Of a stretch of 64,000 nt of DNA, positions 13,351 through 29,200 are shown in pieces. The notes under the pieces are model-generated. The model saw only the letters and a program-made list of their open reading frames with translations, ran no database searches and had not been told where the DNA came from. The position numbers and the translations under genes were made by a program. Within the stretch, counting starts at the first letter, position 1. Each line of letters starts with the position of its first letter. The stretch is from Eledone cirrhosa (taxonomy: Eukaryota > Mollusca > Cephalopoda > Octopoda > Eledonidae). The stretch is taken from positions 881,001 to 945,000 of the forward strand of contig OZ024759.1 of assembly GCA_964016885.1 (NCBI GenBank). Direction: 5' to 3'.

Positions 13351-15890
13351 TGACAAAGTCTATATTAGTAGCATGACACAGTCTAAATTAGTAACATGAC
13401 ACAGTCTATATTAGTAACATGACAGTCTATATTAGTAACATGACACAGTCTATATTAGTAACATGACAAAGTCTATATTAGTAGTATGACAAAGTCTATA
13501 TTAGTAACATGACAGTCTATATTAGTAACATGACAAAGTCTATATTAGTAGCATGACAAAGTCTATATTAGTAGCATGATACAGTCTATATTAGTAACAT
13601 GACACAGTCTATATTAGTAACATGACAGAGTCTATATTAGTAACATGACAAAGTCTATATTAGTAGCATAACAAAGTCTATATTAGTAACATGACAAAGT
13701 CTATATTAGTAACATGACACAGTCTATATTAGTAACATGACAAAGTCTATATTAGTAACATGACAGTCTATATTAGTAACATGACACAGTCTATATTAGT
13801 AACATGACAAAGTCTATATTAGTAACATGACAGTCTATATTAGTAACATGACACAGTCTATATTAGTAACATGACAAAGTCTATATTAGTAACATGACAC
13901 AGTCTATATTAGTAACATGACACAGTTTATATTAGTAACATGACAAAGTCTATATTATTAACATGACAAAGTCTATATTAGTAACATGGCAGTCTATATT
14001 AGTAACATGACAAAGTCTATATTAGTAACATGACACAGCCTATATTAGTAACATGACAAAGACTCTATTAGTAACATGACAAAGTCTATATTAGTAACAT
14101 GACAGTCTATATTAGTAACATGACAAAATCTATATTAGTAACATGACAGTCTATATTAGTAACATGACAAAGTCTATATTAGTAACATGACAGTCTATAT
14201 CGTACCATGACACAGTCTATATTAGTAACATGACATAGTCTATATTAGTAACATGACAAAGTCTATATTAGTAACATGACAGTCTATATTGTAACATGAC
14301 ACAGTCTATATTAGTAACATGACACAGTCTATATTAGTAACATGACAGTCTATATTAGTAACATGACACGGTCTATATTAGTAACATGACACAGTCTATA
14401 TTAGTAACATGACAGTCTATATTAGTAGCATGGCAATGTCTATATTAGTAACATGACACAGTCTATATTAGTAACAAGACATAGTCTATATTAGTAACAT
14501 GACATAGTCTATATTAGTAGCATGACAAAGTCTATATTAGTAACATGACACAGTCTATCTTAGTAACATGACAAAGTCTATATTAGTAACATGACACAGT
14601 CTATATTAGTAACATGACAAAGTCTATATTAGTAGCATGACAAAGTCTATATTAGTAACATGACACAGTCTATATTAGTAACATGACAAAGTCTATATTA
14701 GTAACATGACAAAGTCTATATTAGTAACATGACAAAGTCTATATTAGTAACATGACTAAGTCTATATTAGTAACATGACACAGTCTATATTAGTAACATG
14801 ACAGTCTATATTAGTAGCATGACAAAGTCTATATTAGTAACATGACAAAGTCTATATTAGTAACATGACACAGTCTATATTAGTAACATGACACAGTCTA
14901 TATTAGTAACATGACAGTCTATATTAGTAACATGACAAAGTCTATATTAGTAACATGGCAAAGTCTATGTTAGTAACATGACAAAGTCTATATTAGTAGC
15001 ATGACAGTCTATATTAGTAACATGACACATTCTATATTAGTAACATGACAAAGTCTATATTAGTAGCATGACAAAGTCTATATTAGTAACATGACAGTCT
15101 ATATTAGTAACATGCCAAAGTCTATATTAGTAGCATGACAAAGTCTATATTAGTAACATGACAAAGTCTATATTAGTAGCATGACAAAGTCTATATTAGT
15201 AGCATGATACAGTCTATATTAGTAACATGACACAGTCTATATTAGTAACATGACACAGTCTATATTAGTAACATGACAAAGTCTATATTAGTAGCATAAC
15301 AAAGTCTATATTAGTAACCTGACAAAGTCTATATTAGTAACATGACACAGTCTATATTAGTAACATGACAAAGTCTATATTAGTAACATGACAGTCTATA
15401 TTAGTAACATGACACAGTCTATATTAGTAACATGACAAAGTCTATATTAGTAACATGACACAGTCTATATTAGTAACATGACAGTTTATATTAGTAACAT
15501 GACAAAGTCTATATTATTAACATGGCAAAGTCTATATTAGTAACATGGCAGTCTATATTAGTAACATGACAAAGTCTATATTAGTAACATGACACAGTCT
15601 ATATTAGTAACATGACAAAGACTCTATTAGTAACATGACAAAGTCTATATTAGTAACATGACAGTCTATATTAGTAACATGACAAAATCTATATTAGTAA
15701 CATGACAGTCTATATTAGTAACATGACAAAGTCTATATTAGTAACATGACAGTCTATATTAGTAACATGACACATTCTATATTAGTAACATGACAAAGTC
15801 TATATTAGTAGCATGACAAAGACTATATTAGTAACATGACAGTCTATATTAGTAACATGCCAAAGTCTATATTAGTAGCATGACAAAGTC
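13351..15890. repeat. Family C block, first copy
   Basis: After TCTAAATTAG (13,382) a third set of bar codes appears: GATACAG near 13,579, CATAACAAAG near 13,668, TATTATTAAC near 13,965, TATCGTACC (CG at 14,201), ACACGGTC near 14,367, GGCAATGTC (TGGCAATGTC at 14,431), AACAAGACATAG near 14,473, CTATCTTAG near 14,555, GACTAAG near 14,754, CTATGTTAG near 14,967 and CACATTC at 15,771. The family also contains monomer types shared with A, such as AAGACTCTATT and AAAATC. It is AT-rich satellite only. Confidence 0.8.
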
Positions 15891-18560
15891 TATATTAGTA
15901 ACATGACACAGTCTATATTAGTAACATGACACAGTCTATATTAGTAACATGACACAGTCTATATTAGTAACATGACAAAGTCTATATTAGTAACATGGCA
16001 AAGTCTATATTAGTAACATGACAAAGTCTATATTAGTAACATGACAAGGTCTATATTAGTAACATGACACAGTCTATATTAGTAACATGACAAAGTCTAT
16101 ATTAGTAACATGACAGTCTATATTAGTAACATGCCAAAGTCTATATTAGTAGCATGACAAAGTCTATATTAGTAGCATGACACAGTCTATATTAGTAACA
16201 TGCCATAGTCTATATTAGTAACATGACACAGTCTATATTAGTAGCATGACAAAGTCTATATTAGTAACATGACAAAGTCTATATTAGTAACATGAGAAAG
16301 TCTATATTAGTAACATGACACAGTCTATATTAGTAACATGACAAAGTCTATATTAGTAACATGACACAGTCTATATTAGTAACATGACACAGTCTATATT
16401 AGTAACAGGACAAAGTCTATATTAGTAGCATGACAAAGTCTATATTAGTAACATGACAAAGTCTATATTAGTAACATGACACAGTCTATATTAGTAACAT
16501 GACAAAGTCTATATTAGTAACATGACGGTCAATATTAGTAACATGACAGTCTATATTAGTAGCATGACAAAGTCTATATTAGTAACATGACACAGTCTAT
16601 ATTAGTAACATGACACAGTCTATATTAGTAACATGACAAAGTCTATATTAGTAGCATGACAAAGTCTATATTAGTAACATGACACAGTCTATATTAGTAA
16701 CATGACAAAGTCTATATTAGTAGCATGACAAAGTCTATATTAGTAACATGACAAAGTCTATATTAGTAACATGACACAGTCTATATTAGTAATATGACAG
16801 TCTATATTAGTAACATGACAGTCCATATTAGTAGCATGACAAAGTCTATATTAGTAACATGACAAAGTCTATATTAGTAACATGACACAGTCTATATTAG
16901 TAACATGACACAGTCTATATTAGTAACATCATATAGTCTATATTAGTAACATGACAAAGTCTATATTAGTAACATGGCAAAGTCTATATTAGTAACATGA
17001 CAAAGTCTATATTAGTAACATGACAAGGCCTATATTAGTAACATGACACAGTCTATATTAGTAACATGACAAAGTCTATATTAGTAACATGACAGTCTAT
17101 ATTAGTAACATGACAAAGTCTATATTAGTAACATGACAGAGTCTATATTAGTAACATGACAGTCTATATTAGTAACATGACAAAGTCTATATTAGTAACA
17201 TGACACAGTCTATATTAGTAACATGACACAGTCTATATTAGTAACATGACACAGTTTATATTAGTAACATGACAAAGTCTATATTAGTAACATGACAAAG
17301 TCTATATTAGTAACATGGCAGTCTATATTAGTTACATGACAAAGTCTATATTAGTAACATGACACAGTCTATATTAGTAACATGACAAAGACTCTATTAG
17401 TAACATGACAAAGTCTATATTAGTAACATGACAGTCTATATTAGTAACATGACAAAATCTATATTAGTAACATGACAGTCTATATTAGTAACATGACAAA
17501 GTCTATATTAGTAACATGACAGTCTATATTGTACCATGACACAGTCTATATTAGTAACATGACATAGTCTATATTAGTAACATGACAAAGTCTATATTAG
17601 TAACATGACAGTCTATATTGTAACATGACACAGTCTATATTAGTAACATGACACAGTCTATATTAGTAACATGACAGTCTATATTAGTAACATGACAAAG
17701 TCTATATTAGTAACATGACAAAGTCTATATTAGTAACATGACAAAGTATATATTAGTAGCATGACACAGTCTATATTAGTAACATGACAAAGTCTATATT
17801 AGTAACATGACACAGTCTATATTAGTAACATGACAAAGTCTATATTAGTAACATGACACAGTCTATATTAGTAACATGACAAAGTCTATATTAGTAACAT
17901 GACAAAGTATATATTAGTAGCATGACAAAGTCTATATTAGTAACATGACACAGTCTATATTAGTAACATGACATAGTCTATATTAGTAACATGACAAAGT
18001 CTATATTAGTAGCATGACACAGTCTAAATTAGTAACATGACACAGTCTATATTAGTAACATGACAGTCTATATTAGTAACATGACACAGTCTATATTAGT
18101 AACATGACAAAGTCTATATTAGTAGTATGACAAAGACTATATTAGTAACATGACAGTCTATATTAGTAACATGACAAAGTCTATATTAGTAGCATGACAA
18201 AGTCTATATTAGTAGCATGACACAGTCTATATTAGTAACATGACACAGTCTATATTAGTAACATGACACAGTCTATATTAGTAACATGACAAAGTCTATA
18301 TTAGTAGCATGACAAAGTCTATATTAGTAACATGACAAAGTCTATATTAGTAACATGACACAGTCTATATTAGTAACATGACAAAGTCTATATTAGTAAC
18401 ATGACAAAGTCTATATTAGTAACATGACAGTCTATATTAGTAACATGACAAAGTCTATATTAGTAACATGACAAAGTCTCTATTAGTAACATGACAAAGT
18501 CTATATTAGTAACATGACAGTCTATATTAGTAACATGACAAAGTCTCTATTAGTAACATG
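15891..18560. repeat. Copy of about 4,960-7,625 at 10,932-bp offset (family A)
   Basis: Matched marks are GTAACAGGAC 5,470/16,402, TGACGGTCAA 5,591/16,523, TCATATAG 5,997/16,929, TCTAAATTAG 7,091/18,023 and AAAGTCTCTA 7,541/18,473, all exactly 10,932 bp apart. One private substitution is A5271 against C16203 (GACATAG to GCCATAG). At about 18,560 the expected AAAG monomer is an AAAATC monomer and the sequence continues as family C, which fixes the right-hand junction to within a few monomers. Confidence 0.85.
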
Positions 18561-20250
18561 ACAAAATCTATATTAGTAACATGACAGTCTATATTAGTAA
18601 CATGACAAAGTCTATATTAGTAACATGACAGTCTATATCGTACCATGACACAGTCTATATTAGTAACATGACATAGTCTATATTAGTAACATGACAAAGT
18701 CTATATTAGTAACATGACAGTCTATATTGTAACATGACACAGTCTATATTAGTAACATGACACAGTCTATATTAGTAACATGACAGTCTATATTAGTAAC
18801 ATGACACGGTCTATATTAGTAACATGACACAGTCTATATTAGTAACATGACAGTCTATATTAGTAGCATGGCAATGTCTATATTAGTAACATGACACAGT
18901 CTATATTAGTAACAAGACATAGTCTATATTAGTAACATGACATAGTCTATATTAGTAGCATGACAAAGTCTATATTAGTAACATGACAAAGTCTATATTA
19001 GTAACATGACACAGTCTATCTTAGTAACATGACAAAGTCTATATTAGTAACATGACACAGTCTATATTAGTAACATGACAAAGTCTATATTAGTAGCATG
19101 ACAAAGTCTATATTAGTAACATGACACAGTCTATATTAGTAACATGACAAAGTCTATATTAGTAACATGACAAAGTCTATATTAGTAACATGACAAAGTC
19201 TATATTAGTAACATGACTAAGTCTATATTAGTAACATGACACAGTCTATATTAGTAACATGACAGTCTATATTAGTAGCATGACAAAGTCTATATTAGTA
19301 ACATGACAAAGTCTATATTAGTAACATGACACAGTCTATATTAGTAACATGACACAGTCTATATTAGTAACATGACAGTCTATATTAGTAACATGACAAA
19401 GTCTATATTAGTAACATGGCAAAGTCTATGTTAGTAACATGACAAAGTCTATATTAGTAGCATGACAGTCTATATTAGTAACATGACACATTCTATATTA
19501 GTAACATGACAAAGTCTATATTAGTAGCATGACAAAGTCTATATTAGTAACATGACAGTCTATATTAGTAACATGCCAAAGTCTATATTAGTAGCATGAC
19601 AAAGTCTATATTAGTAACATGACAAAGTCTATATTAGTAGCATGACAAAGTCTATATTAGTAGCATGATACAGTCTATATTAGTAACATGACACAGTCTA
19701 TATTAGTAACATGACACATTCTATATTAGTAACATGACAAAGTCTATATTAGTAGCATAACAAAGTCTATATTAGTAACCTGACAAAGTCTATATTAGTA
19801 ACATGACACAGTCTATATTAGTAACATGACAAAGTCTATATTAGTAACATGACAGTCTATATTAGTAACATGACACAGTCTATATTAGTAACATGACAAA
19901 GTCTATATTAGTAACATGACACAGTCTATATTAGTAACATGACACAGTTTATATTAGTAACATGACAAAGTCTATATTATTAACATGGCAAAGTCTATAT
20001 TAGTAACATGGCAGTCTATATTAGTAACATGACAAAGTCTATATTAGTAACATGACACAGTCTATATTAGTAACATGACAAAGACTCTATTAGTAACATG
20101 ACAAAGTCTATATTAGTAACATGACAGTCTATATTAGTAACATGACAAAATCTATATTAGTAACATGACAGTCTATATTAGTAACATGACAAAGTCTATA
20201 TTAGTAACATGACAGTCTATATTAGTAACATGACACATTCTATATTAGTA
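18561..20250. repeat. Copy of about 14,110-15,785 at 4,438 to 4,463-bp offset (family C)
   Basis: CGTACC lies at 14,201 and 18,639 and TGGCAATGTC at 14,431 and 18,869, both 4,438 bp apart. One extra 23-bp monomer then shifts the offset to 4,461 (CAGTCTATCT 14,551/19,012; CATGACTAAG 14,751/19,212). A 21-mer near 15,482 is a 23-mer near 19,943, giving 4,463 by CACATTC (15,771/20,234). The copy therefore shows both whole-monomer and two-base box changes. Confidence 0.83.
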
Positions 20251-23200
20251 ACATGACAAAGTCTATATTAGTAGCATGACAAAGACTATATTAGTAACAT
20301 GACAGTCTATATTAGTAACATGCCAAAGTCTATATTAGTAGCATGACACAGTCTATATTAGTAACATGACACAGTCTATATTAGTAACATGACACAGTCT
20401 ATATTAGTAGCATGACAAAGTCTATATTAGTAACATGACAAAGTCTATATTAGTAACATGACACAGTCTATATTAGTAACATGACAAAGTCTATATTAGT
20501 AACATGACAAAGTCTATATTAGTAACATGACACAGTGTATATTAGTAATATGACACAGTCTATATTAGTAACATGACAAAGTCTATATTAGTAACATGAC
20601 AAAGTCTATATTAGTAACATGACACAGTCTATATTAGTAACATGACACAGTCTATATTAGTAACATGACACAGTCTATATTAGTAACATGACAAAGTCTA
20701 TATTAGTAACATGGCAAAGTCTATATTAGTAACATGACAAAGTCTATATTAGTAACATGACAAGGTCTATATTAGTAACATGACACAGTCTATATTAGTA
20801 ACATGACAAAGTCTATATTAGTAACATGACAGTCTATATTAGTAACATGCCAAAGTCTATATTAGTAGCATGACAAAGTCTATATTAGTAGCATGACACA
20901 GTCTATATTAGTAACATGACATAGTCTATATTAGTAACATGACACAGTCTATATTAGTAGCATGACAAAGTCTATATTAGTAACATGACAAAGTCTATAT
21001 TAGTAACATGAGAAAGTCTATATTAGTAACATGACACAGTCTATATTAGTAACATGACAAAGTCTATATTAGTAACATGACACAGTCTATATTAGTAACA
21101 TGACACAGTCTATATTAGTAACAGGACAAAGTCTATATTAGTAGCATGACAAAGTCTATATTAGTAACATGACAAAGTCTATATTAGTAACATGACACAG
21201 TCTATATTAGTAACATGACAAAGTCTATATTAGTAACATGACGGTCAATATTAGTAACATGACAGTCTATATTAGTAGCATGACAAAGTCTATATTAGTA
21301 ACATGACACAGTCTATATTAGTAACATGACACAGTCTATATTAGTAACATGACAAAGTCTATATTAGTAGCATGACAAAGTCTATATTAGTAACATGACA
21401 CAGTCTATATTAGTAACATGACAAAGTCTATATTAGTAGCATGACAAAGTCTATATTAGTAACATGACAAAGTCTATATTAGTAACATGACACAGTCTAT
21501 ATTAGTAATATGACAGTCTATATTAGTAACATGACAGTCCATATTAGTAGCATGACAAAGTCTATATTAGTAACATGACAAAGTCTATATTAGTAACATG
21601 ACACAGTCTATATTAGTAACATGACACAGTCTATATTAGTAACATCATATAGTCTATATTAGTAACATGACAAAGTCTATATTAGTAACATGGCAAAGTC
21701 TATATTAGTAACATGACAAAGTCTATATTAGTAACATGACAAGGCCTATATTAGTAACATGACACAGTCTATATTAGTAACATGACAAAGTCTATATTAG
21801 TAACATGACAGTCTATATTAGTAACATGACAAAGTCTATATTAGTAACATGACAGAGTCTATATTAGTAACATGACAGTCTATATTAGTAACATGACAAA
21901 GTCTATATTAGTAACATGACACAGTCTATATTAGTAACATGACACAGTCTATATTAGTAACATGACACAGTTTATATTAGTAACATGACAAAGTCTATAT
22001 TAGTAACATGACAAAGTCTATATTAGTAACATGGCAGTCTATATTAGTTACATGACAAAGTCTATATTAGTAACATGACACAGTCTATATTAGTAACATG
22101 ACAAAGACTCTATTAGTAACATGACAAAGTCTATATTAGTAACATGACAGTCTATATTAGTAACATGACAAAATCTATATTAGTAACATGACAGTCTATA
22201 TTAGTAACATGACAAAGTCTATATTAGTAACATGACAGTCTATATTGTACCATGACACAGTCTATATTAGTAACATGACATAGTCTATATTAGTAACATG
22301 ACAAAGTCTATATTAGTAACATGACAGTCTATATTGTAACATGACACAGTCTATATTAGTAACATGACACAGTCTATATTAGTAACATGACAGTCTATAT
22401 TAGTAACATGACAAAGTCTATATTAGTAACATGACAAAGTCTATATTAGTAACATGACAAAGTATATATTAGTAGCATGACACAGTCTATATTAGTAACA
22501 TGACAAAGTCTATATTAGTAACATGACACAGTCTATATTAGTAACATGACAAAGTCTATATTAGTAACATGACACAGTCTATATTAGTAACATGACAAAG
22601 TCTATATTAGTAACATGACAAAGTATATATTAGTAGCATGACAAAGTCTATATTAGTAACATGACACAGTCTATATTAGTAACATGACATAGTCTATATT
22701 AGTAACATGACAAAGTCTATATTAGTAGCATGACACAGTCTAAATTAGTAACATGACACAGTCTATATTAGTAACATGACAGTCTATATTAGTAACATGA
22801 CACAGTCTATATTAGTAACATGACAAAGTCTATATTAGTAGTATGACAAAGACTATATTAGTAACATGACAGTCTATATTAGTAACATGACAAAGTCTAT
22901 ATTAGTAGCATGATAAAGTCTATATTAGTAGCATGACACAGTCTATATTAGTAACATGACACAGTCTATATTAGTAACATGACACAGTCTATATTAGTAA
23001 CATGACAAAGTCTATATTAGTAGCATGACAAAGTCTATATTAGTAACATGACAAAGTCTATATTAGTAACATGACACAGTCTATATTAGTAACATGACAA
23101 AGTCTATATTAGTAACATGACAAAGTCTATATTAGTAACATGACAGTCTATATTAGTAACATGACAAAGTCTATATTAGTAACATGACAAAGTCTCTATT

Positions 23201-26200
23201 AGTAACATGACAAAGTCTATATTAGTAACATGACAGTCTATATAAGTAACATGACAAAGTCTCTATTAGTAACATGACAAAGTCTATATTAGTAACATGA
23301 CAGTCTATATTAGTAACATGACAAAGTCTATATTAGTAACATGACAGTCTATATTGTAATATGACACAGTCTATATTAGTAACATGACACAGTTTATATT
23401 AGTAACATGACATAGTCTATATTAGTAACATGACAAAGTCTATATTAGTAACATGACAGTCTATATTGTAACATGACACAGTCTATATTAGTAACATGAC
23501 ACAGTCTATATTAGTAACATGACAGTCTATATTAGTAACATGACAAAGTCTATATTAGTAACATGACAAGGTCTATATTAGTAACATGACAAAGTCTATA
23601 TTAGTAACATGACAAAGTCTATATTAGTAACATGACAGTCTATATTGTAACATGACACAGTCTCTATTAGTAACATGACACAGTCTATATTAGTAACATG
23701 ACAGTCTATATTAGTAACATGACAAAGTCTATATTAGTAACATGACGGTCTATATTAGTAACATGACAGTCTATATTAGTAGCATGACAAAGTCTATATT
23801 AGTAACATGACACAGTCTATATTAGTAACATGACACAGTCTATATTAGTAACATGACACAGTCTATATTAGTAACATGACAAAGTCTATATTAGTAGCAT
23901 GACAAAGTCTATATTAGTAACATGACACAGTCTATATTAGTAACATGACACAGTCTATATTAGTAACATGACACAGTCTATATTAGTAACATGACAAAGT
24001 CTATATTAGTAACATGACACAGTCTATATTAGTAACATGACAAAGTCTATATTAGTAACATGACAGTCTATATTAGTAACATGACAGTCTATATTAGTAG
24101 CATGACAAAGTCTATATTAGTAACATGACAAAGTCTATATTAGTAACATGACACAGTCTATATTAGTAACATGACACAGTCTATATTAGTAACATGACAG
24201 TCTATATTAGTAGCATGACAAAGTCTATATTAGTAACATGACACAGTCTATATTAGTAACATGACAAAGTCTATATTAGTAACATGACAGTCTATATTAG
24301 TAACATGACACAGTCTATATTAGTAACATGACACAGTCTATATTAGTAACATGACAAAGTCTATATTAGTAACATGACAAAGTCTATATTAGTAACATGA
24401 CAGTCTATATTAGTAACATGACAAAGTCTATATTAGTAACATGACACAGTCTATATTAGTAACATGACAAAGTCTCTATTAATAACATGACAAAGTCTAT
24501 ATTAGTAACATGACAGTCTATATTAGTAACATGACAAAGTCTCTATTAGTAACATGGCAAAGTCTATATTAGTAACATGACAGTCTATATTAGTAACATG
24601 ACAAAGTCTATATTAGTAACATGACAGTCTATATTGTAACATGACACAGTCTATATTAGTAACATGACACAGTCTATATTAGTAACATGACAGTCTATAT
24701 TAGTAACATGACAAAGTCTATATTAGTAACATGACAAAGTCTATATTAGTAACATGACACAGTCTATATTAGTAGCATGACACAGTCTATATTAGTAACA
24801 TGACAAAGTCTATATTAGTAACATGACACAGTCTATATTAGTAACATGACAAAGTCTATATTAGTAACATGACACAGTCTATATTAGTAACATGACATAG
24901 TCTATATTAGTAACATGACAAAGTCTATATTAGTAACATGACAGTCTATATTAGTAACATGACAAAGTCTATATTAGTAGCATGACAAAGTCTATATTAG
25001 TAACATGACACAGTCTATATTAGTAACGTGACAATCTATATTAGTAACATGACACAGTCTATATTAGTAACATGACAAAGTCTATATTAGTAGCATGACA
25101 AAGTCTATATTAGTAACATGACAGTCTATATTAGTAGCATGACAAAGTCTATATTAGTTGCATGACAAGGTCTATATTAGTAGCATGACACAGTCTATAT
25201 TAGTAACATGACACAGTCTATATTAGTAACATGACAAAGTGTATATTAGTAACATGACACAGTGTATATTAGTAATATGACAGTCTATATTAGTAGCATG
25301 ACAAAGTCTATATTAGTAACATGACAAAGTCTATATTAGTAACATGACACAGTCTATATTAGTAACATGACACAGTCTATATTACTAACATGACACAGTC
25401 TATATTAGTAACATGACAAAGTCTATATTAGTAACATGGCAAAGTCTATATTAGAAACATGACAAAGTCTATATTAGTAACATGACAAGGTCTATATTAG
25501 TAACATGACACAGTCTATATTAGTAACATGACAAAGTCTATATTAGTAACATGACACAGTCTATATTAGTAACATGCCAAAGTCTATATTAGTAGCATGA
25601 CAAAGTCTATATTAGTAGCATGACACAGTCTATATTAGTAACATGACACAGTCTATATTAGTAACATGACACAGTCTATATTAGTAGCATGACAAAGTCT
25701 ATATTAGTAACATGACAAAGTCTATATTAGTAACATGAGAAAGTCTATATTAGTAACATGACACAGTCTATATTAGTAACATGACAAAGTCTATATTAGT
25801 AACATGACACAGTCTATATTAGTAACATGACACAGTCTATATTAGTAACATGACAAAGTCTATATTAGTAGCATGACCAAGTCTATATTAGTAACATGAC
25901 AAAGTCTATATTAGTAACATGACACAGTCTATATTAGTAACATGACAAAGTCTATATTAGTAACATGACGGTCTATATTAGTAACATGACAGTCTATATT
26001 AGTAGCATGACAAAGTCTATGTTAGTAACATGACACAGTCTATATTAGTAACATGACACAGTCTATATTAGTAACATGACACAGTCTATATTAGTAACAT
26101 GACAAAGTCTATATTAGTAGCATGACAAAGTCTATATTAGTAACATGACACAGTCTATATTAGTAACATGACACAGTCTATATTAGTAACATGACATAGT

Positions 26201-29200
26201 CTATATTAGTAACATGACAAAGTCTATATTAGTAACATGACAGTCTATATTGTAACATGACACAGTCTATATTAGTAACATGACACAGTCTATATTAGTA
26301 ACATGACAGTCTATATTAGTAACATGACAAAGTCTATATTAGTAACATGACAAGGTCTATATTAGTAACATGACAAAGTCTATATTAGTAACATGACAAA
26401 GTCTATATTAGTAACATGACAGTCTATATTGTAACATGACACAGTCTCTATTAGTAACATGACACAGTCTATATTAGTAACATGACAGTCTATATTAGTA
26501 ACATGACAAAGTCTATATTAGTAACATGACGGTCTATATTAGTAACATGACAGTCTATATTAGTAGCATGACAAAGTCTATATTAGTAACATGACACAGT
26601 CTATATTAGTAACATGACACAGTCTATATTAGTAACATGACACAGTCTATATTAGTAACATGACAAAGTCTATATTAGTAGCATGACAAAGTCTATATTA
26701 GTAACATGACACAGTCTATATTAGTAACATGACACAGTCTATATTAGTAACATGACACAGTCTATATTAGTAACATGACAAAGTCTATATTAGTAACATG
26801 ACACAGTCTATATTAGTAACATGACAAAGTCTATATTAGTAACATGACAGTCTATATTAGTAACATGACAGTCTATATTAGTAGCATGACAAAGTCTATA
26901 TTAGTAACATGACAAAGTCTATATTAGTAACATGACACAGTCTATATTAGTAACATGACACAGTCTATATTAGTAACATGACAGTCTATATTAGTAGCAT
27001 GACAAAGTCTATATTAGTAACATGACACAGTCTATATTAGTAACATGACAAAGTCTATATTAGTAACATGACAGTCTATATTAGTAACATGACACAGTCT
27101 ATATTAGTAACATGACACAGTCTATATTAGTAACATGACAAAGTCTATATTAGTAACATGACAAAGTCTATATTAGTAACATGACAGTCTATATTAGTAA
27201 CATGACAAAGTCTATATTAGTAACATGACACAGTCTATATTAGTAACATGACAAAGTCTCTATTAATAACATGACAAAGTCTATATTAGTAACATGACAG
27301 TCTATATTAGTAACATGACAAAGTCTCTATTAGTAACATGGCAAAGTCTATATTAGTAACATGACAGTCTATATTAGTAACATGACAAAGTCTATATTAG
27401 TAACATGACAGTCTATATTGTAACATGACACAGTCTATATTAGTAACATGACACAGTCTATATTAGTAACATGACAGTCTATATTAGTAACATGACAAAG
27501 TCTATATTAGTAACATGACAAAGTCTATATTAGTAACATGACACAGTCTATATTAGTAGCATGACACAGTCTATATTAGTAACATGACAAAGTCTATATT
27601 AGTAACATGACACAGTCTATATTAGTAACATGACAAAGTCTATATTAGTAACATGACACAGTCTATATTAGTAACATGACATAGTCTATATTAGTAACAT
27701 GACAAAGTCTATATTAGTAACATGACAGTCTATATTAGTAACATGACAAAGTCTATATTAGTAGCATGACAAAGTCTATATTAGTAACATGACACAGTCT
27801 ATATTAGTAACGTGACAATCTATATTAGTAACATGACACAGTCTATATTAGTAACATGACAAAGTCTATATTAGTAGCATGACAAAGTCTATATTAGTAA
27901 CATGACAGTCTATATTAGTAGCATGACAAAGTCTATATTAGTTGCATGACAAGGTCTATATTAGTAGCATGACACAGTCTATATTAGTAACATGACACAG
28001 TCTATATTAGTAACATGACAAAGTGTATATTAGTAACATGACACAGTGTATATTAGTAATATGACAGTCTATATTAGTAGCATGACAAAGTCTATATTAG
28101 TAACATGACAAAGTCTATATTAGTAACATGACACAGTCTATATTAGTAACATGACACAGTCTATATTAGTAACATGACACAGTCTATATTAGTAACATGA
28201 CAAAGTCTATATTAGTAACATGGCAAAGTCTATATTAGTAACATGACAAAGTCTATATTAGTAACATGACAAGGTCTATATTAGTAACATGACACAGTCT
28301 ATATTAGTAACATGACAAAGTCTATATTAGTAACATGACACAGTCTATATTAGTAACATGCCAAAGTCTATATTAGTAGCATGACAAAGTCTATATTAGT
28401 AGCATGACACAGTCTATATTAGTAACATGACACAGTCTATATTAGTAACATGACACAGTCTATATTAGTAGCATGACAAAGTCTATATTAGTAACATGAC
28501 AAAGTCTATATTAGTAACATGAGAAAGTCTATATTAGTAACATGACACAGTCTATATTAGTAACATGACAAAGTCTATATTAGTAACATGACACAGTCTA
28601 TATTAGTAACATGACACAGTCTATATTAGTAACATGACAAAGTCTATATTAGTAGCATGACCAAGTCTATATTAGTAACATGACAAAGTCTATATTAGTA
28701 ACATGACACAGTCTATATTAGTAACATGACAAAGTCTATATTAGTAACATGACGGTCTATATTAGTAACATGACAGTCTATATTAGTAGCATGACAAAGT
28801 CTATATTAGTAACATGACACAGTCTATATTAGTAACATGACACAGTCTATATTAGTAACATGACACAGTCTATATTAGTAACATGACAAAGTCTATATTA
28901 GTAGCATGACAAAGTCTATATTAGTAACATGACACAGTCTATATTAGTAACATGACACAGTCTATATTAGTAACATGACATAGTCTATATTAGTAACATG
29001 ACAAAGTCTATATTAGTAGCATGACACAGTCTAAATTAGTAACATGACACAGTCTATATTAGTAACATGACAGTCTATATTAGTAACATGACACAGTCTA
29101 TATTAGTAACATGACAAAGTCTATATTAGTAGTATGACAAAGTCTATATTAGTAACATGACAGTCTATATTAGTAACATGACAAAGTCTATATTAGTAGC

